Shown here piece after piece: positions 7,729 to 15,408 of a DNA stretch of 16,476 bases (the first letter of the stretch is position 1; each line of letters begins with the position of its first letter). The stretch spans positions 1 through 16,476 of the forward strand of contig CAMBRH010000041.1 of the NCBI GenBank assembly GCA_945870115.1, in the 5' to 3' direction. This DNA is from Chitinophaga pinensis. Its GTDB lineage: Bacteria; Bacteroidota; Bacteroidia; Flavobacteriales_D; Crocinitomicaceae. The notes beneath the pieces are model-generated. The model was given only the letters and a program-made list of their open reading frames with translations. It did not search any database and was not told where the DNA came from. Made by a program: the position numbers and the translations under genes.

Positions 7729-9960
7729 TTATTTTGTAGCAGGATTGGATTTCACGGTTAATAAAATATCATACATCCTTGCTTTCATAGAATATTTATT
7801 GATTGGGTCATTGTAATAATAGCTCTCTATTCCCTTAATTTTCCCTTCTTTTAAATCTATTACCGCTACTTTCAAATTAGTTTGATGCGTTTGTACAAGT
7901 CTATTTGAAATATGAATAATTGCCAATGGGTATAAAAATATTAAGGGAATTATCACTGAAGGAGAAACCTTTAATTTTTGTTCATGTTCTAAAATTGAAA
8001 ACATTACTTTATCTGTATTATACGTTTTTTGAATTTCTTGCAACAAATTATAATCTGTCGGGAAAACTTCAATATCTTCAAACTCAACTATTTCATTGAG
8101 ATAAGCAGATAAAATAGCTCTTTCATTAAATTCTTTTGTCCCGAAATTCTCGGAACTAGTACTTGATATTGTTGAAACAGTCATGTCAATTTTATTTGCA
8201 ACAAAATCAACTGCATTGGTAAAGTTTTCGGTTAGTTTTTCAGATTTAACGCGGTTAATCCCTTTAGAATTAAAACAATAGATTTGGGGCTCCACATATA
8301 TTAAGGCTGATTCACCAGTTCGCAATTTGTTTTTTTCTTCCAAATCTTCAATCTTTTTTTGTTCTTTGTTTGTTAAAGCATCGAATTCTGCTTTTACCTT
8401 TTCTTTGGATAAAATTTCTTCTCTAAAATCATCATAGGTTTTGTTAAAAAGCACATTCTTTTTAATGTCAGCTAATCCATAATAGAAAAAAGAGGCAGTA
8501 TCTAGAATGGCTGTTGGGTCTGATTTAGAGTTTTTGATTTTATCATATTTCGAAAGTTTAACTTCGGTTTTAATTGGTTCAACGACTTTATTTGTGTCTA
8601 AAAGTAAGGTGTTATATTCAGCTAATAATGTTTTGTAGTTTTTTTCAGAAATCTTTGCTACATCAAACTTTTCTTGAGAAGCAATCGTTTTAATAAGACG
8701 TTTCCAAATTAGATTTACAATAGAATCATTTAAATTTTTCAAGCGAATATCTTCAACTTTTCTAAGTGCTAAGCCTATGATTTGCTTTTTATCTAAATTA
8801 ATTAAGGTAAAATGCAGTTTTCCAATTTCCGCCTCTAAATTTTTTGATTTAGGCATCTTACTCAAAATATCGGGTCTGTCATTTTGAGCCAAACCAAGCC
8901 AAGATTTTGCTTTCATTCTTTCCAAATAAATTGAATTCGGGAAGTCTTTTTCTAAGCAATAAATTGAATAAATCGCATCATCAAATTGTCCATCTAAAAC
9001 ATCAGACCTAACACTTTCAAAGCGGCAAATGTTTCTGATGTAAGAGAAGTTTTCTTCTCCAAAAATAAATTTTTCCTTACCCCATTTTTCATAAATACCT
9101 GTACTTAGTGCTAGTGATTCTTTCCTTTTTCTAATATTTGGATGTGAGCTCTTTTTATCGTCAACATTTTCTTCTGCATTGATTGAAAAACCATTTTTAG
9201 CATAATAACCTGAAGGTAAAGTGAAATTTTCATCGTTAAAAAAAGATTCGTTTATTTCTCTTTCGTCAAATGGAAGATAAGAATAAAGCAAAACATCCAT
9301 AGAAGTATTTAACTCTGAAATTGCATATCCTGCCTTGTTGTATAGATTCAAAGCTAATTTATCCGCCTCAAATTCGTGTTCTTTTGAAAAAGAACTTAAT
9401 TTTTGGATTCGATCTGAATTACGTTGATTATCTACCTTAAAGTCAAATGTTTCAACAACGTGTTTTTCTGTGTAATGGGCAATTTCATGCGATAAAACAA
9501 ATGCTAATTGCGCTTCATTTGTCAATTGAGAAATTAAACCAGTGGTAACAAAAATAATTCCTTGGAAAGTTGAAAATGCATTGGTTTCATTTGATTTAAT
9601 TGTGTAAAAACGCAATTCTTCCTTTAAATTTGGATCATCTTTCAGTAAATTCCCTACAACTTTATCCACATAAGATGTTACTTCGTCACCAAAAATCACA
9701 TAACCAGATTGCAATAAATCAGTAATCGAATAATGAACACCTTCTAAAAAAACTTTTTCAATATTCCCTTTTAATTTTACCTTATCATTTTTGATGTCAT
9801 CGTTGATTTTTGCATACGTTTTAGCTGAAAAATCATCCGGGATTGTGCCCTCCGCAAAAATGTTTTTATAATCATTAAAGTCTTTTTTATGCAAGTTTTG
9901 AGTAAGGCCAAATTGATTAAATAGGAAGAAAATAAAAAGGGGTAAAGCTCTTTTTAACAT
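7729..9960 (-). CDS. Exported M48-family zinc metalloprotease with long C-terminal extension
   Basis: This 743-aa protein starts with a signal peptide (hydrophobic residues 6-19, likely cut before Gln21), so it should act in the periplasm. The M48 peptidase domain covers about residues 85-290: strands leading to NAFSTFQGIIFVTTGLI, then the zinc motif HEIAH (158-162, catalytic Glu159), and EHEFEAD (194-200), which supplies the third ligand. From about 310 the chain is largely helical, and FDDAIYSIYCLEKDFPNSIYLERMKAKSWLG resembles a TPR-type helix pair, as in BepA (YfgC)-type proteases that follow outer-membrane protein assembly. A charged coiled-coil-like stretch lies near 505-535. A hydrophobic stretch sits near 669-684, followed by a short strand-rich tail (AVIDLKEGKIKGIES). 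The C-terminal 200 residues are not recognised. The outer-membrane protein gene follows directly. Confidence 0.87.
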   Translation of the reverse strand: MLKRALPLFIFFLFNQFGLTQNLHKKDFNDYKNIFAEGTIPDDFSAKTYAKINDDIKNDKVKLKGNIEKVFLEGVHYSITDLLQSGYVIFGDEVTSYVDKVVGNLLKDDPNLKEELRFYTIKSNETNAFSTFQGIIFVTTGLISQLTNEAQLAFVLSHEIAHYTEKHVVETFDFKVDNQRNSDRIQKLSSFSKEHEFEADKLALNLYNKAGYAISELNTSMDVLLYSYLPFDEREINESFFNDENFTLPSGYYAKNGFSINAEENVDDKKSSHPNIRKRKESLALSTGIYEKWGKEKFIFGEENFSYIRNICRFESVRSDVLDGQFDDAIYSIYCLEKDFPNSIYLERMKAKSWLGLAQNDRPDILSKMPKSKNLEAEIGKLHFTLINLDKKQIIGLALRKVEDIRLKNLNDSIVNLIWKRLIKTIASQEKFDVAKISEKNYKTLLAEYNTLLLDTNKVVEPIKTEVKLSKYDKIKNSKSDPTAILDTASFFYYGLADIKKNVLFNKTYDDFREEILSKEKVKAEFDALTNKEQKKIEDLEEKNKLRTGESALIYVEPQIYCFNSKGINRVKSEKLTENFTNAVDFVANKIDMTVSTISSTSSENFGTKEFNERAILSAYLNEIVEFEDIEVFPTDYNLLQEIQKTYNTDKVMFSILEHEQKLKVSPSVIIPLIFLYPLAIIHISNRLVQTHQTNLKVAVIDLKEGKIKGIESYYYNDPINKYSMKARMYDILLTVKSNPATK

Positions 9961-9976
9961 AAGTATTATTTTTTGT

Positions 9977-9984
9977 CAAAAATA
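9977..9984 (-). promoter_or_regulatory. -7 promoter element (TATTTTTG) of the M48 protease operon
   Basis: The minus strand reads TATTTTTG, matching TAnnTTTG, 16 bases upstream of the start codon at 9960. This predicts a very short leader of about ten bases. A -33 TTG at normal spacing is not visible. The divergent gene on the other strand has a similarly placed box. Confidence 0.45.
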
Positions 9985-10101
9985 ATATAATTTGGAAGAA
10001 TTTGGTTTTTTATTGAAATTAAATTTTACAGTAAAATTTCTTTATTTTTTTGTCTATTATAATCCATTACTAATTAGACTTTTTTAATGTTTTGACTAAT
10101 T

Positions 10102-10135
10102 TTTGTGATTCTATCCTCTTTTCTTTGTAATTTTG
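10102..10135 (+). promoter_or_regulatory. Bacteroidota promoter of the 476-aa protein gene
   Basis: TTTG at 10102-10105 and TAATTTTG at 10128-10135 match the -33 and -7 elements (TTTG and TAnnTTTG) with 22 bases between them, inside the usual range for flavobacterial promoters. The -7 box ends 18 bases before the ATG, so the leader would be about a dozen bases. This is the most complete promoter in the window. Confidence 0.65.
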
Positions 10136-10153
10136 TTGTATATAATTTAAAGA

Positions 10154-11584
10154 ATGAAGCAAGAAACAAGATTGACTACCGAAGATAAGGCACTTAAAAT
10201 AAATTTGACAAGTGATATTTATGGATGTTTTGCAGAAATTGGTGCAGGACAAGAGGTCGCAGCCAATTTTTTTAAAGCTGGAGGAAGTTCTGGAACAATA
10301 GCTTATACTCAATCGGCATACGACATGAAGGTTTCTGACGCAATGTATGGACCTGCAACACGTTATGTTTGTGAGGAAAGACTTGTAACCATGATTGAAA
10401 CTGAATTCGAGACGATGAAATATCGTTTGCCAGAAAAAAGTAAATCTTCTCGTTTTTTTGCATTTTGTAATACGGTTGAATCTTTAAATTATCACAAAAC
10501 AAATCAAGGTCAAGGATGGGTTGGGGTTCGTTTTCAAGATGAAATTGGATCTGAGCCAAATGATGTGATTATTCACATTAAAATGCATGACAATAGCAAT
10601 AAATCGCAACAAGATGCCATTGGTATTTTGGGTGTAAATTTATTGCATGCTTGTTTTTTCTTGACAGATACAATTGATAATTTTTTCACGGGATTGGTGC
10701 ATCGTTTACCAAGAGAACGCATGGAAATAGACATGATTCGTGTTTCTGGACCAGCTTTCTCAACAATTGATAATAGAATTGTTGCCCTGCAATTAGTAAA
10801 AAGAGGTTTGACAGATGCAACCATGTTTGATCTTTGTGGAAATGTATTACAACCTTCAGCAGCGCTTTACAAAAAGAATATTTTGTTGATGCGTGGTCGT
10901 TTTCGTCCTGTAACAAAAGTTCACATCGATATGATTGAACGCGGAAAAAAACAATTCATCAAAGAACAAGGAATTAAAGAAGAAAATGTTGAAGTAATTT
11001 TTGAGTTAACCCTGAAAGATTTAACTGCTGACGGAAAAATTTCTGCAAAAGATTTCGTTGACAGGGCAGAATTATTAGGTTCTTTAGGTTATACTGTGAT
11101 GGTTTCCAATTATTTGAAGCATTACAAAATGGTTGATTATTTGGCAACAATTGCACGTGGTCAACTTTTAGGTGTAATTTTAGGTGTTTACAATTTACAT
11201 ACAATTTTTGACGAACGCTATTACGATAATTTACCTGGAGGTTTATTGGAGGCCTTTGGTCGTGGATTTGGTCAAAATATCAAAATGTATGTTTATCCAG
11301 CAAACGATGTTGAGACAGGAGAATTATATACCTTAGACAATTTTGTAATTCCTCAAAATTTAGTTGGATTAAAACAATATTTGATTGACAACAATAAATT
11401 AGAAGCGATTGAAGATTACGATAGTCGTTTATTGCACATACTTTCTGATGATGTTTTATCAAAAATAAAAGCAGGTTCAACTGCCTGGGAAGAAGACGTT
11501 CCTGAGGAAGTTGTTAGAGCAATTAAGTTTTTTGAATTATTTGGCTATGTCAAAAAAGAAGAAGCAGTTGCAGTGAAAGTTTGA
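10154..11584 (+). CDS. Conserved soluble protein of unknown function with a nucleotidyltransferase-like motif
   Basis: A 476-aa protein without signal peptide or membrane segments, hence cytoplasmic. I recognise it as a conserved protein seen in Bacteroidota and other bacteria, but not its function. Conserved-looking landmarks are FAEIGAGQEVAANFFKAGG (26-44), SAYDMKVSDAMYG (54-66), MIRVSGPAFSTIDNRIVALQL (194-214), LPGGLLEAFGRGF (360-372) and MYVYPA (378-383). Residues 248-257, GRFRPVTKVH, resemble the adenylyltransferase signature of the GxFxPxTxGH type found in CoaD/NadD-like enzymes, with Val in place of the Gly before His. Such proteins may carry misleading automatic names (TonB-dependent receptor, nicotinate-nucleotide adenylyltransferase); nothing here supports a barrel. 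The start is fixed by the promoter 18 bases upstream. A WYL regulator follows 108 bases downstream on the same strand. Confidence 0.8.
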   Translation: MKQETRLTTEDKALKINLTSDIYGCFAEIGAGQEVAANFFKAGGSSGTIAYTQSAYDMKVSDAMYGPATRYVCEERLVTMIETEFETMKYRLPEKSKSSRFFAFCNTVESLNYHKTNQGQGWVGVRFQDEIGSEPNDVIIHIKMHDNSNKSQQDAIGILGVNLLHACFFLTDTIDNFFTGLVHRLPRERMEIDMIRVSGPAFSTIDNRIVALQLVKRGLTDATMFDLCGNVLQPSAALYKKNILLMRGRFRPVTKVHIDMIERGKKQFIKEQGIKEENVEVIFELTLKDLTADGKISAKDFVDRAELLGSLGYTVMVSNYLKHYKMVDYLATIARGQLLGVILGVYNLHTIFDERYYDNLPGGLLEAFGRGFGQNIKMYVYPANDVETGELYTLDNFVIPQNLVGLKQYLIDNNKLEAIEDYDSRLLHILSDDVLSKIKAGSTAWEEDVPEEVVRAIKFFELFGYVKKEEAVAVKV

Positions 11585-11585
11585 A

Positions 11586-11615
11586 AAGAAAAGAATAATA
11601 ATTTTCTTATTTTTT
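11586..11615 (+). terminator. Possible weak terminator after the 476-aa protein gene
   Basis: AAGAAAA (11586-11592) can pair with TTTTCTT (11602-11608) around a 9-base loop, followed by six T at 11610-11615. The stem is A+T rich and short, so termination would be partial. It begins one base after the gene's stop codon. Confidence 0.4.
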
Positions 11616-11628
11616 GACGAATTAAATT

Positions 11629-11636
11629 TATATTTG
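11629..11636 (+). promoter_or_regulatory. -7 promoter element (TATATTTG) of the WYL regulator gene
   Basis: TATATTTG matches TAnnTTTG and lies 56 bases before the ATG at 11693. A TTGAC occurs at 11614-11618, but only ten bases separate it from the box, shorter than the usual 17-23. So the regulator probably has its own promoter as well as any readthrough from the gene upstream. Confidence 0.5.
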
Positions 11637-11692
11637 TAACATTAAATAAAGTCTGGAGGTCTTAACGTCCTAAATTCTTAAAATCTAAAAAA

Positions 11693-12712
11693 ATGTCACA
11701 AGCCAAAAATGCTTTAATTCGTTATAGAATAATTGATAAATGTATTCGAAATAAATTCAAACCCTTTCCAAGTAAAGAAGAATTGCGTAAAAGCTGTGAG
11801 GAGAATCTTTTTGGAAATGATGAAGGAGAAAATATAAGTGATTCTACGATTGAAAAAGATCTTTTTTACATGCGTATGGAGCACGATGCACCTATCAAAT
11901 ATAGCAAAAAGTATGGTGGATATTTTTATGAAGACGAAAAATACACCTTAGATGGTAGTCCTCTTACAGAAGCCGATTTGGAAGCAATTAAGTTTGCCGC
12001 AAACACCTTAATTCAGTTCAAAGAAGTTGAAATGTTCAAGCAGTTTGGCTTTGCAATTGATAAAATTTTTGATCGCGTAAATATTTCCTCAAACCCACAA
12101 GAAAAGGACATTGCAGAATTAGTTCAATTTGAAATGGCAATATCTATTAAAGGAAATGAATATTTATCACCACTTTTAACTGCTATTCGTGAGAAAAAAA
12201 TCATTCAATTTGATTACGAAAGTTTTCAAACAGCGAAAAAAAAGCCAAGAAGAGTTGTTCCACTTTTGTTAAAAGAATACAGAAATCGTTGGTATTTAAT
12301 TTCCTTTGATTGCATGAAAGATTGCTTAATAACTTATGCTTTGGAGCGCATGGAAAATTTGGAGGAAACTTCTGAATTTTTTAATCAGAAAATTGATTTT
12401 AATTCAGCGAAATTTTTTCAAAATGCAATTGGAATTACTGCCAATGATTCTGAACCTCAAAATATTATTTTTAAAGCAGATAACATTGCTGCAAAGTACA
12501 TAATTTCTCAGCCATTTCATAAAAGTCAAAAAGTAATTAAAGAAGGAAAAAACAAAATGACTTTTTCTTTGGATGTTATTATTTCGGAAGAATTAATCCG
12601 ATCGATTTTAAGTTATGGAGGTGAAATTGAAGTTGTTGAACCTGAAGATTTAAGAACAGCAATCATAAGTCGTTTGAATACAATGCGCGAAAATTATGGA
12701 GTTATTCACTAG
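11693..12712 (+). CDS. WYL-domain transcriptional regulator
   Basis: A 339-aa DNA-binding regulator. Residues 1-80 form a winged-helix-like N-terminal domain (IRYRIIDKCIRNK at 9-21; ISDSTIEKDLFYMR at 48-61 fits the recognition helix; KYGGYFYED is the wing). Residues about 155-225 are the WYL domain, with FDYESF, the Arg-rich KKKPRRVVPLLLKEYRNRW and the signature RWYLISFD at 199-206. Residues 255-330 form the WCX extension. WYL domains are thought to sense small ligands or nucleic acids, and such proteins usually repress. Some control anti-phage loci, but no defence genes are next to this one. Its likely targets are itself or the 476-aa gene upstream, which is inference. An imperfect palindrome sits in its leader at 11657-11671. 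The start at ATG 11693 fits the family's N-terminus. Confidence 0.88.
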   Translation: MSQAKNALIRYRIIDKCIRNKFKPFPSKEELRKSCEENLFGNDEGENISDSTIEKDLFYMRMEHDAPIKYSKKYGGYFYEDEKYTLDGSPLTEADLEAIKFAANTLIQFKEVEMFKQFGFAIDKIFDRVNISSNPQEKDIAELVQFEMAISIKGNEYLSPLLTAIREKKIIQFDYESFQTAKKKPRRVVPLLLKEYRNRWYLISFDCMKDCLITYALERMENLEETSEFFNQKIDFNSAKFFQNAIGITANDSEPQNIIFKADNIAAKYIISQPFHKSQKVIKEGKNKMTFSLDVIISEELIRSILSYGGEIEVVEPEDLRTAIISRLNTMRENYGVIH

Positions 12713-12782
12713 GTTTTACATTTATATTTTCTGTTTGTATTAAGAGTGGCCAATTTCGTAATCGCTAAAAGACTTTCTTAAA

Positions 12783-12821
12783 AACCACAAATGGTCGAAA
12801 ATAATTTTTTCCGACCATTTG
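12783..12821 (-). terminator. Hairpin terminator between convergent genes
   Basis: CAAATGGTCG (12788-12797) pairs perfectly with CGACCATTTG (12812-12821). The inner A/T stretches can lengthen the stem past one bulged C. On the minus strand the hairpin is followed by TGGTTTTT, a modest U tract that suits termination of the 570-aa protein gene. On the plus strand there is no U run, though the stem may still block transcripts from the WYL gene. Confidence 0.6.
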
Positions 12822-12857
12822 CTATAATATAAGAGTTATAAGAAAATAAAAAATAAA

Positions 12858-14570
12858 CTATTTTTGTAAATCCCACACAATTTCATAATCTCCATTTGCT
12901 TTTTCCTTTGCAATCATTTCTTTTAATGATTTAGTAAAAGAGCTAATTAAATCAGATGTTCTCATTAATTTTTCTAATTCCTGCGCAGAAATATTTCCTG
13001 CAACACTGTGAACTTTTTTATCGTTTGTTCCTTTACCACCAGTGGTATTGAATTCTATTTCCAAACCGATTAAATCAGAAGGTATTCCTTTTCCAAGACA
13101 AAAACCAGTTATAAAAGTAGTATTTGTTTGAGTACCATTAATTTTACCCGAAATTTGATATGTTAATTTTGGAGTAATAAATGCCTTTCCTTTATCTTCG
13201 CCTAAAATTAACTCTAAGGTAAATGTGCAAAGTGCATCCGTTCCTGTTTCTTTAAATAATTCTTCTTGAATACTATTAATTCCAAATGATTCTAGGAAAG
13301 AAAAATAATTTGTTTCTTGCGTATTACGAATTCCAACTGAAAATTCTTTTTCTGTATTCACGGTAGGCAATGATGATTTTATTTTTTTGAAAGATGTACT
13401 TTTTGTTACCACGTCAATTTCAGTAATTGAAGAGGAAAATTCTGTTTGCATTACTTTTGTAAATTCAGGATACATTTTCTCTAAAAGTGAATTCCAAGCC
13501 TCATTACTTTGTTTTGGGAAAGTAATTGTTGTAGTTTTTGTTGTTTGACCCTCACCTTTTTCTAGGTTTTTCTCTTGCGTTATTACGGATGTTGCAGAAA
13601 TTGTTATTCCCTTTGCCACAAATGAACTAATTCCGATTTTTTTAATTTGACTAAAAGGTCTACTGGTAAAAGCATTTGGTTTTGTAATTTCGTAAGTTAC
13701 CGTTCCGTTTGTTGGTTCATCTTTCCCCTTTACCAGCAATCCAAGATTAATTTCGGGTTCGGTTTTCACTGAAACAAACATCCCGTCACTATATGTACTT
13801 AGGTAGTTAACATGTGTAAAAGTTCCATTAATTGATTGCGCTTGAAGATCTTCATCAATTCCAACGGAAATAAAACTCTTCTTGAATTTTCCATCAGCTT
13901 TAATATTAATATTTCTAAATGCCGCAGCAGGAATGACAATTTTTGAACCTTTTCTAATGTAACAAACATCGTAGGTACTTTTAATTCCAACTTGGCTCAT
14001 TGCAATGCTGATTTTTAACAGCGTATTTTCAGGTATCTTTGAATCATCGATTTCAATTTCAACATTTTTGGTTAAATCCAAAATAATGTCCTCAGTCAAT
14101 CCATTGATTGATTTTACTTTTAGTTGCTTTTTATTTGGTTCCAACATAAAACTTGATTTTTCACCAGAAGAAGTCGTTAACTCAACTTTTCTTGGAGCAT
14201 TTGTTGGATCAGAAACGATATAATAAACTCCTGAAGTTGAATATTCTGCTACCTTTCCATCAATTGTAACAGTTCCATCAATTTTGGTAAATGCTGAATT
14301 ATCTTTACTATTCAACATCACAAAAATCAAATCTGCGCCTGTTTTCCAACCAGGAAAAAATGACTGTGGAATTGTTTCAAGTTCAAGAGGGTGCAGGTTG
14401 CTTCCGAAACCAATTGTAGGAGTTAATCCTGATAATTTTGAAACAACCGTTGCTTCTGGTGCTGAAGCTCCAGCAACTTTTGCAATTAATTTGTTTAGAA
14501 GTTTTTGACCTGTACATACTGAATTGAACAGAGAAACTAATGTTACGAGAATTAAGATTTTCTTTTTCAT
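12858..14570 (-). CDS. Exported protein of unknown function (570 aa)
   Basis: I do not recognise a family. The product begins with a signal peptide (MKKK, hydrophobic core about 5-16) probably cut between Gly21 and Gln22. Cys19 is not in a proper lipobox (SVC), so it is more likely secreted or periplasmic than a lipoprotein. The mature protein is rich in Thr, Ser, Lys and Ile, with many predicted short strands and few aromatic clusters, consistent with beta-sandwich-like domains; no catalytic motif is apparent. A segment near 60-75 (HPLELETIPQSFFPGW) is Pro and aromatic rich. No C-terminal sorting domain is visible (the end, DYEIVWDLQK, is charged), so type IX export is not supported. It has its own -7 box 30 bases upstream. 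The nearest upstream genes, 157 bases away on the same strand, encode a two-component system that might control it. Confidence 0.72.
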   Translation of the reverse strand: MKKKILILVTLVSLFNSVCTGQKLLNKLIAKVAGASAPEATVVSKLSGLTPTIGFGSNLHPLELETIPQSFFPGWKTGADLIFVMLNSKDNSAFTKIDGTVTIDGKVAEYSTSGVYYIVSDPTNAPRKVELTTSSGEKSSFMLEPNKKQLKVKSINGLTEDIILDLTKNVEIEIDDSKIPENTLLKISIAMSQVGIKSTYDVCYIRKGSKIVIPAAAFRNINIKADGKFKKSFISVGIDEDLQAQSINGTFTHVNYLSTYSDGMFVSVKTEPEINLGLLVKGKDEPTNGTVTYEITKPNAFTSRPFSQIKKIGISSFVAKGITISATSVITQEKNLEKGEGQTTKTTTITFPKQSNEAWNSLLEKMYPEFTKVMQTEFSSSITEIDVVTKSTSFKKIKSSLPTVNTEKEFSVGIRNTQETNYFSFLESFGINSIQEELFKETGTDALCTFTLELILGEDKGKAFITPKLTYQISGKINGTQTNTTFITGFCLGKGIPSDLIGLEIEFNTTGGKGTNDKKVHSVAGNISAQELEKLMRTSDLISSFTKSLKEMIAKEKANGDYEIVWDLQK

Positions 14571-14600
14571 AGAATTAAAATTACTTTATTTTTTATTCTA

Positions 14601-14608
14601 CAAAATTA
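14601..14608 (-). promoter_or_regulatory. -7 promoter element (TAATTTTG) of the 570-aa exported protein gene
   Basis: The minus strand reads TAATTTTG, a match to TAnnTTTG, 30 bases upstream of the start codon. No TTG is seen at the -33 position; instead that area holds short direct and inverted repeats (14618-14666), which could mean an activator is needed. Confidence 0.5.
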
Positions 14609-14617
14609 TATGATATA

Positions 14618-14666
14618 CTAAGGATAAATCTAAGGTAATAGTTGTATTTCTTCTACGTGATTTATC
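14618..14666 (-). repeat. Short direct and inverted repeats upstream of the exported protein gene
   Basis: CTAAGG occurs at 14618-14623 and again at 14630-14635, twelve bases apart. GATAAATC (14623-14630) is matched by its inverse GATTTATC at 14659-14666, 28 bases away. Both lie just upstream of the -7 box at 14601-14608, where an activator or repressor would bind. A+T-rich DNA yields such repeats by chance, so operator function is only a possibility. Confidence 0.3.
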
Positions 14667-14727
14667 TTAATTCAACAAGATATTGGTAGATTTTGCAAAA
14701 TAAAGTCGATTTGCTGAAAAAAGAGAA

Positions 14728-15363
14728 CTAACTTAAAATTCCATTAGTGTACGCAAATCGAATTAAGCCAGCAACATTTTTTACGTTCAATTTCTTCATC
14801 AAATTTGTACGATGCGTATCTACAGTTCTATCGCTAATGAAGATTTTTTTACCGATTTCAATATTAGTTAAGCCTTCAGTTATTAAAATTAAAATTTCGA
14901 TTTCTCTTTTAGTTAATTCTACTTCTACAACAATATCTTGTACTTTAAAACTCGTTTCAACAACTTGGATTTTATTACTTACAAATTCCTTTCCTTTCAA
15001 GATTTGATTAATGGCAAAAAACAATTCCTCCTTATCGCAATTTTTGTGGATGTAGCCATTTGCTCCTGCTTCCCGCAATTTTAAAAACATGTTCTTGTCC
15101 TTATGCATTGTCAATACCAAAATTTTCAAACCTGGGATGAAATTTCTCAAAATTTTCACTGCTTCAATTCCGTTTAATATTGGCATATCGATATCAGTAA
15201 TAATTACGTCAGGCAACATTTTTTTTGTTAACTCAACAAGCTTTTGTCCATTCTCTGCCTCTGCAATAATTTGGAATTGCTCAGCATCTTTAAACAGTGC
15301 TTTTAACCCATCAAGGATTAATTTGTGATCATCGGCAATTATTATTTTTGTAGTAGCAGTCAT
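14728..15363 (-). CDS. NarL/LuxR-type response regulator
   Basis: A 211-aa two-component response regulator. The receiver domain (about 5-122) has Asp11 and Asp12 of the acidic pocket, the phosphoacceptor Asp57 in ITDIDMP, Thr85 in LVLTMHK and Lys107 in GYIHK, so all residues needed for phosphorylation are present. The C-terminal LuxR-type helix-turn-helix runs from about 150 to 209 (LTKREIEILILITEGLTNIEIGKK, then ISDRTVDTHRTNLMKKLNV). It should dimerise and bind DNA when phosphorylated by the kinase encoded 45 bases upstream on the same strand. The next gene downstream, encoding an exported protein, is a plausible but unproven target. The ATG at 15361-15363 puts the first beta strand directly after the start. 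Confidence 0.94.
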   Translation of the reverse strand: MTATTKIIIADDHKLILDGLKALFKDAEQFQIIAEAENGQKLVELTKKMLPDVIITDIDMPILNGIEAVKILRNFIPGLKILVLTMHKDKNMFLKLREAGANGYIHKNCDKEELFFAINQILKGKEFVSNKIQVVETSFKVQDIVVEVELTKREIEILILITEGLTNIEIGKKIFISDRTVDTHRTNLMKKLNVKNVAGLIRFAYTNGILS

Positions 15364-15408
15364 TTATTATGTTTTTTGCTTTGTTATTTTAAAATAAATC
15401 TTGTTCTC

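Noticed and set aside
9961..10153. Possible riboswitch or small RNA in the divergent gap
   Set aside because: The region is A+T-rich without stable stems, and both promoter boxes predict leaders of only about ten bases.
10154..11584. Naming the 476-aa protein nicotinamide/nicotinate phosphoribosyltransferase or TonB-dependent receptor
   Set aside because: The phosphoribosyltransferase motifs I know are absent, and there is no signal peptide, plug or barrel pattern for a TonB receptor.
11693..12712. Anti-phage defence island marked by the WYL regulator
   Set aside because: No nuclease, toxin, methylase, CBASS, BREX or similar gene lies in the window; flanking genes are an unknown soluble protein and an exported protein.
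12858..14570. Lipoprotein call for the 570-aa exported protein because of Cys19
   Set aside because: The residues before the Cys (N-S-V) do not fit a lipobox, which needs Gly/Ala/Ser at -1; cleavage before Gln22 is more typical.
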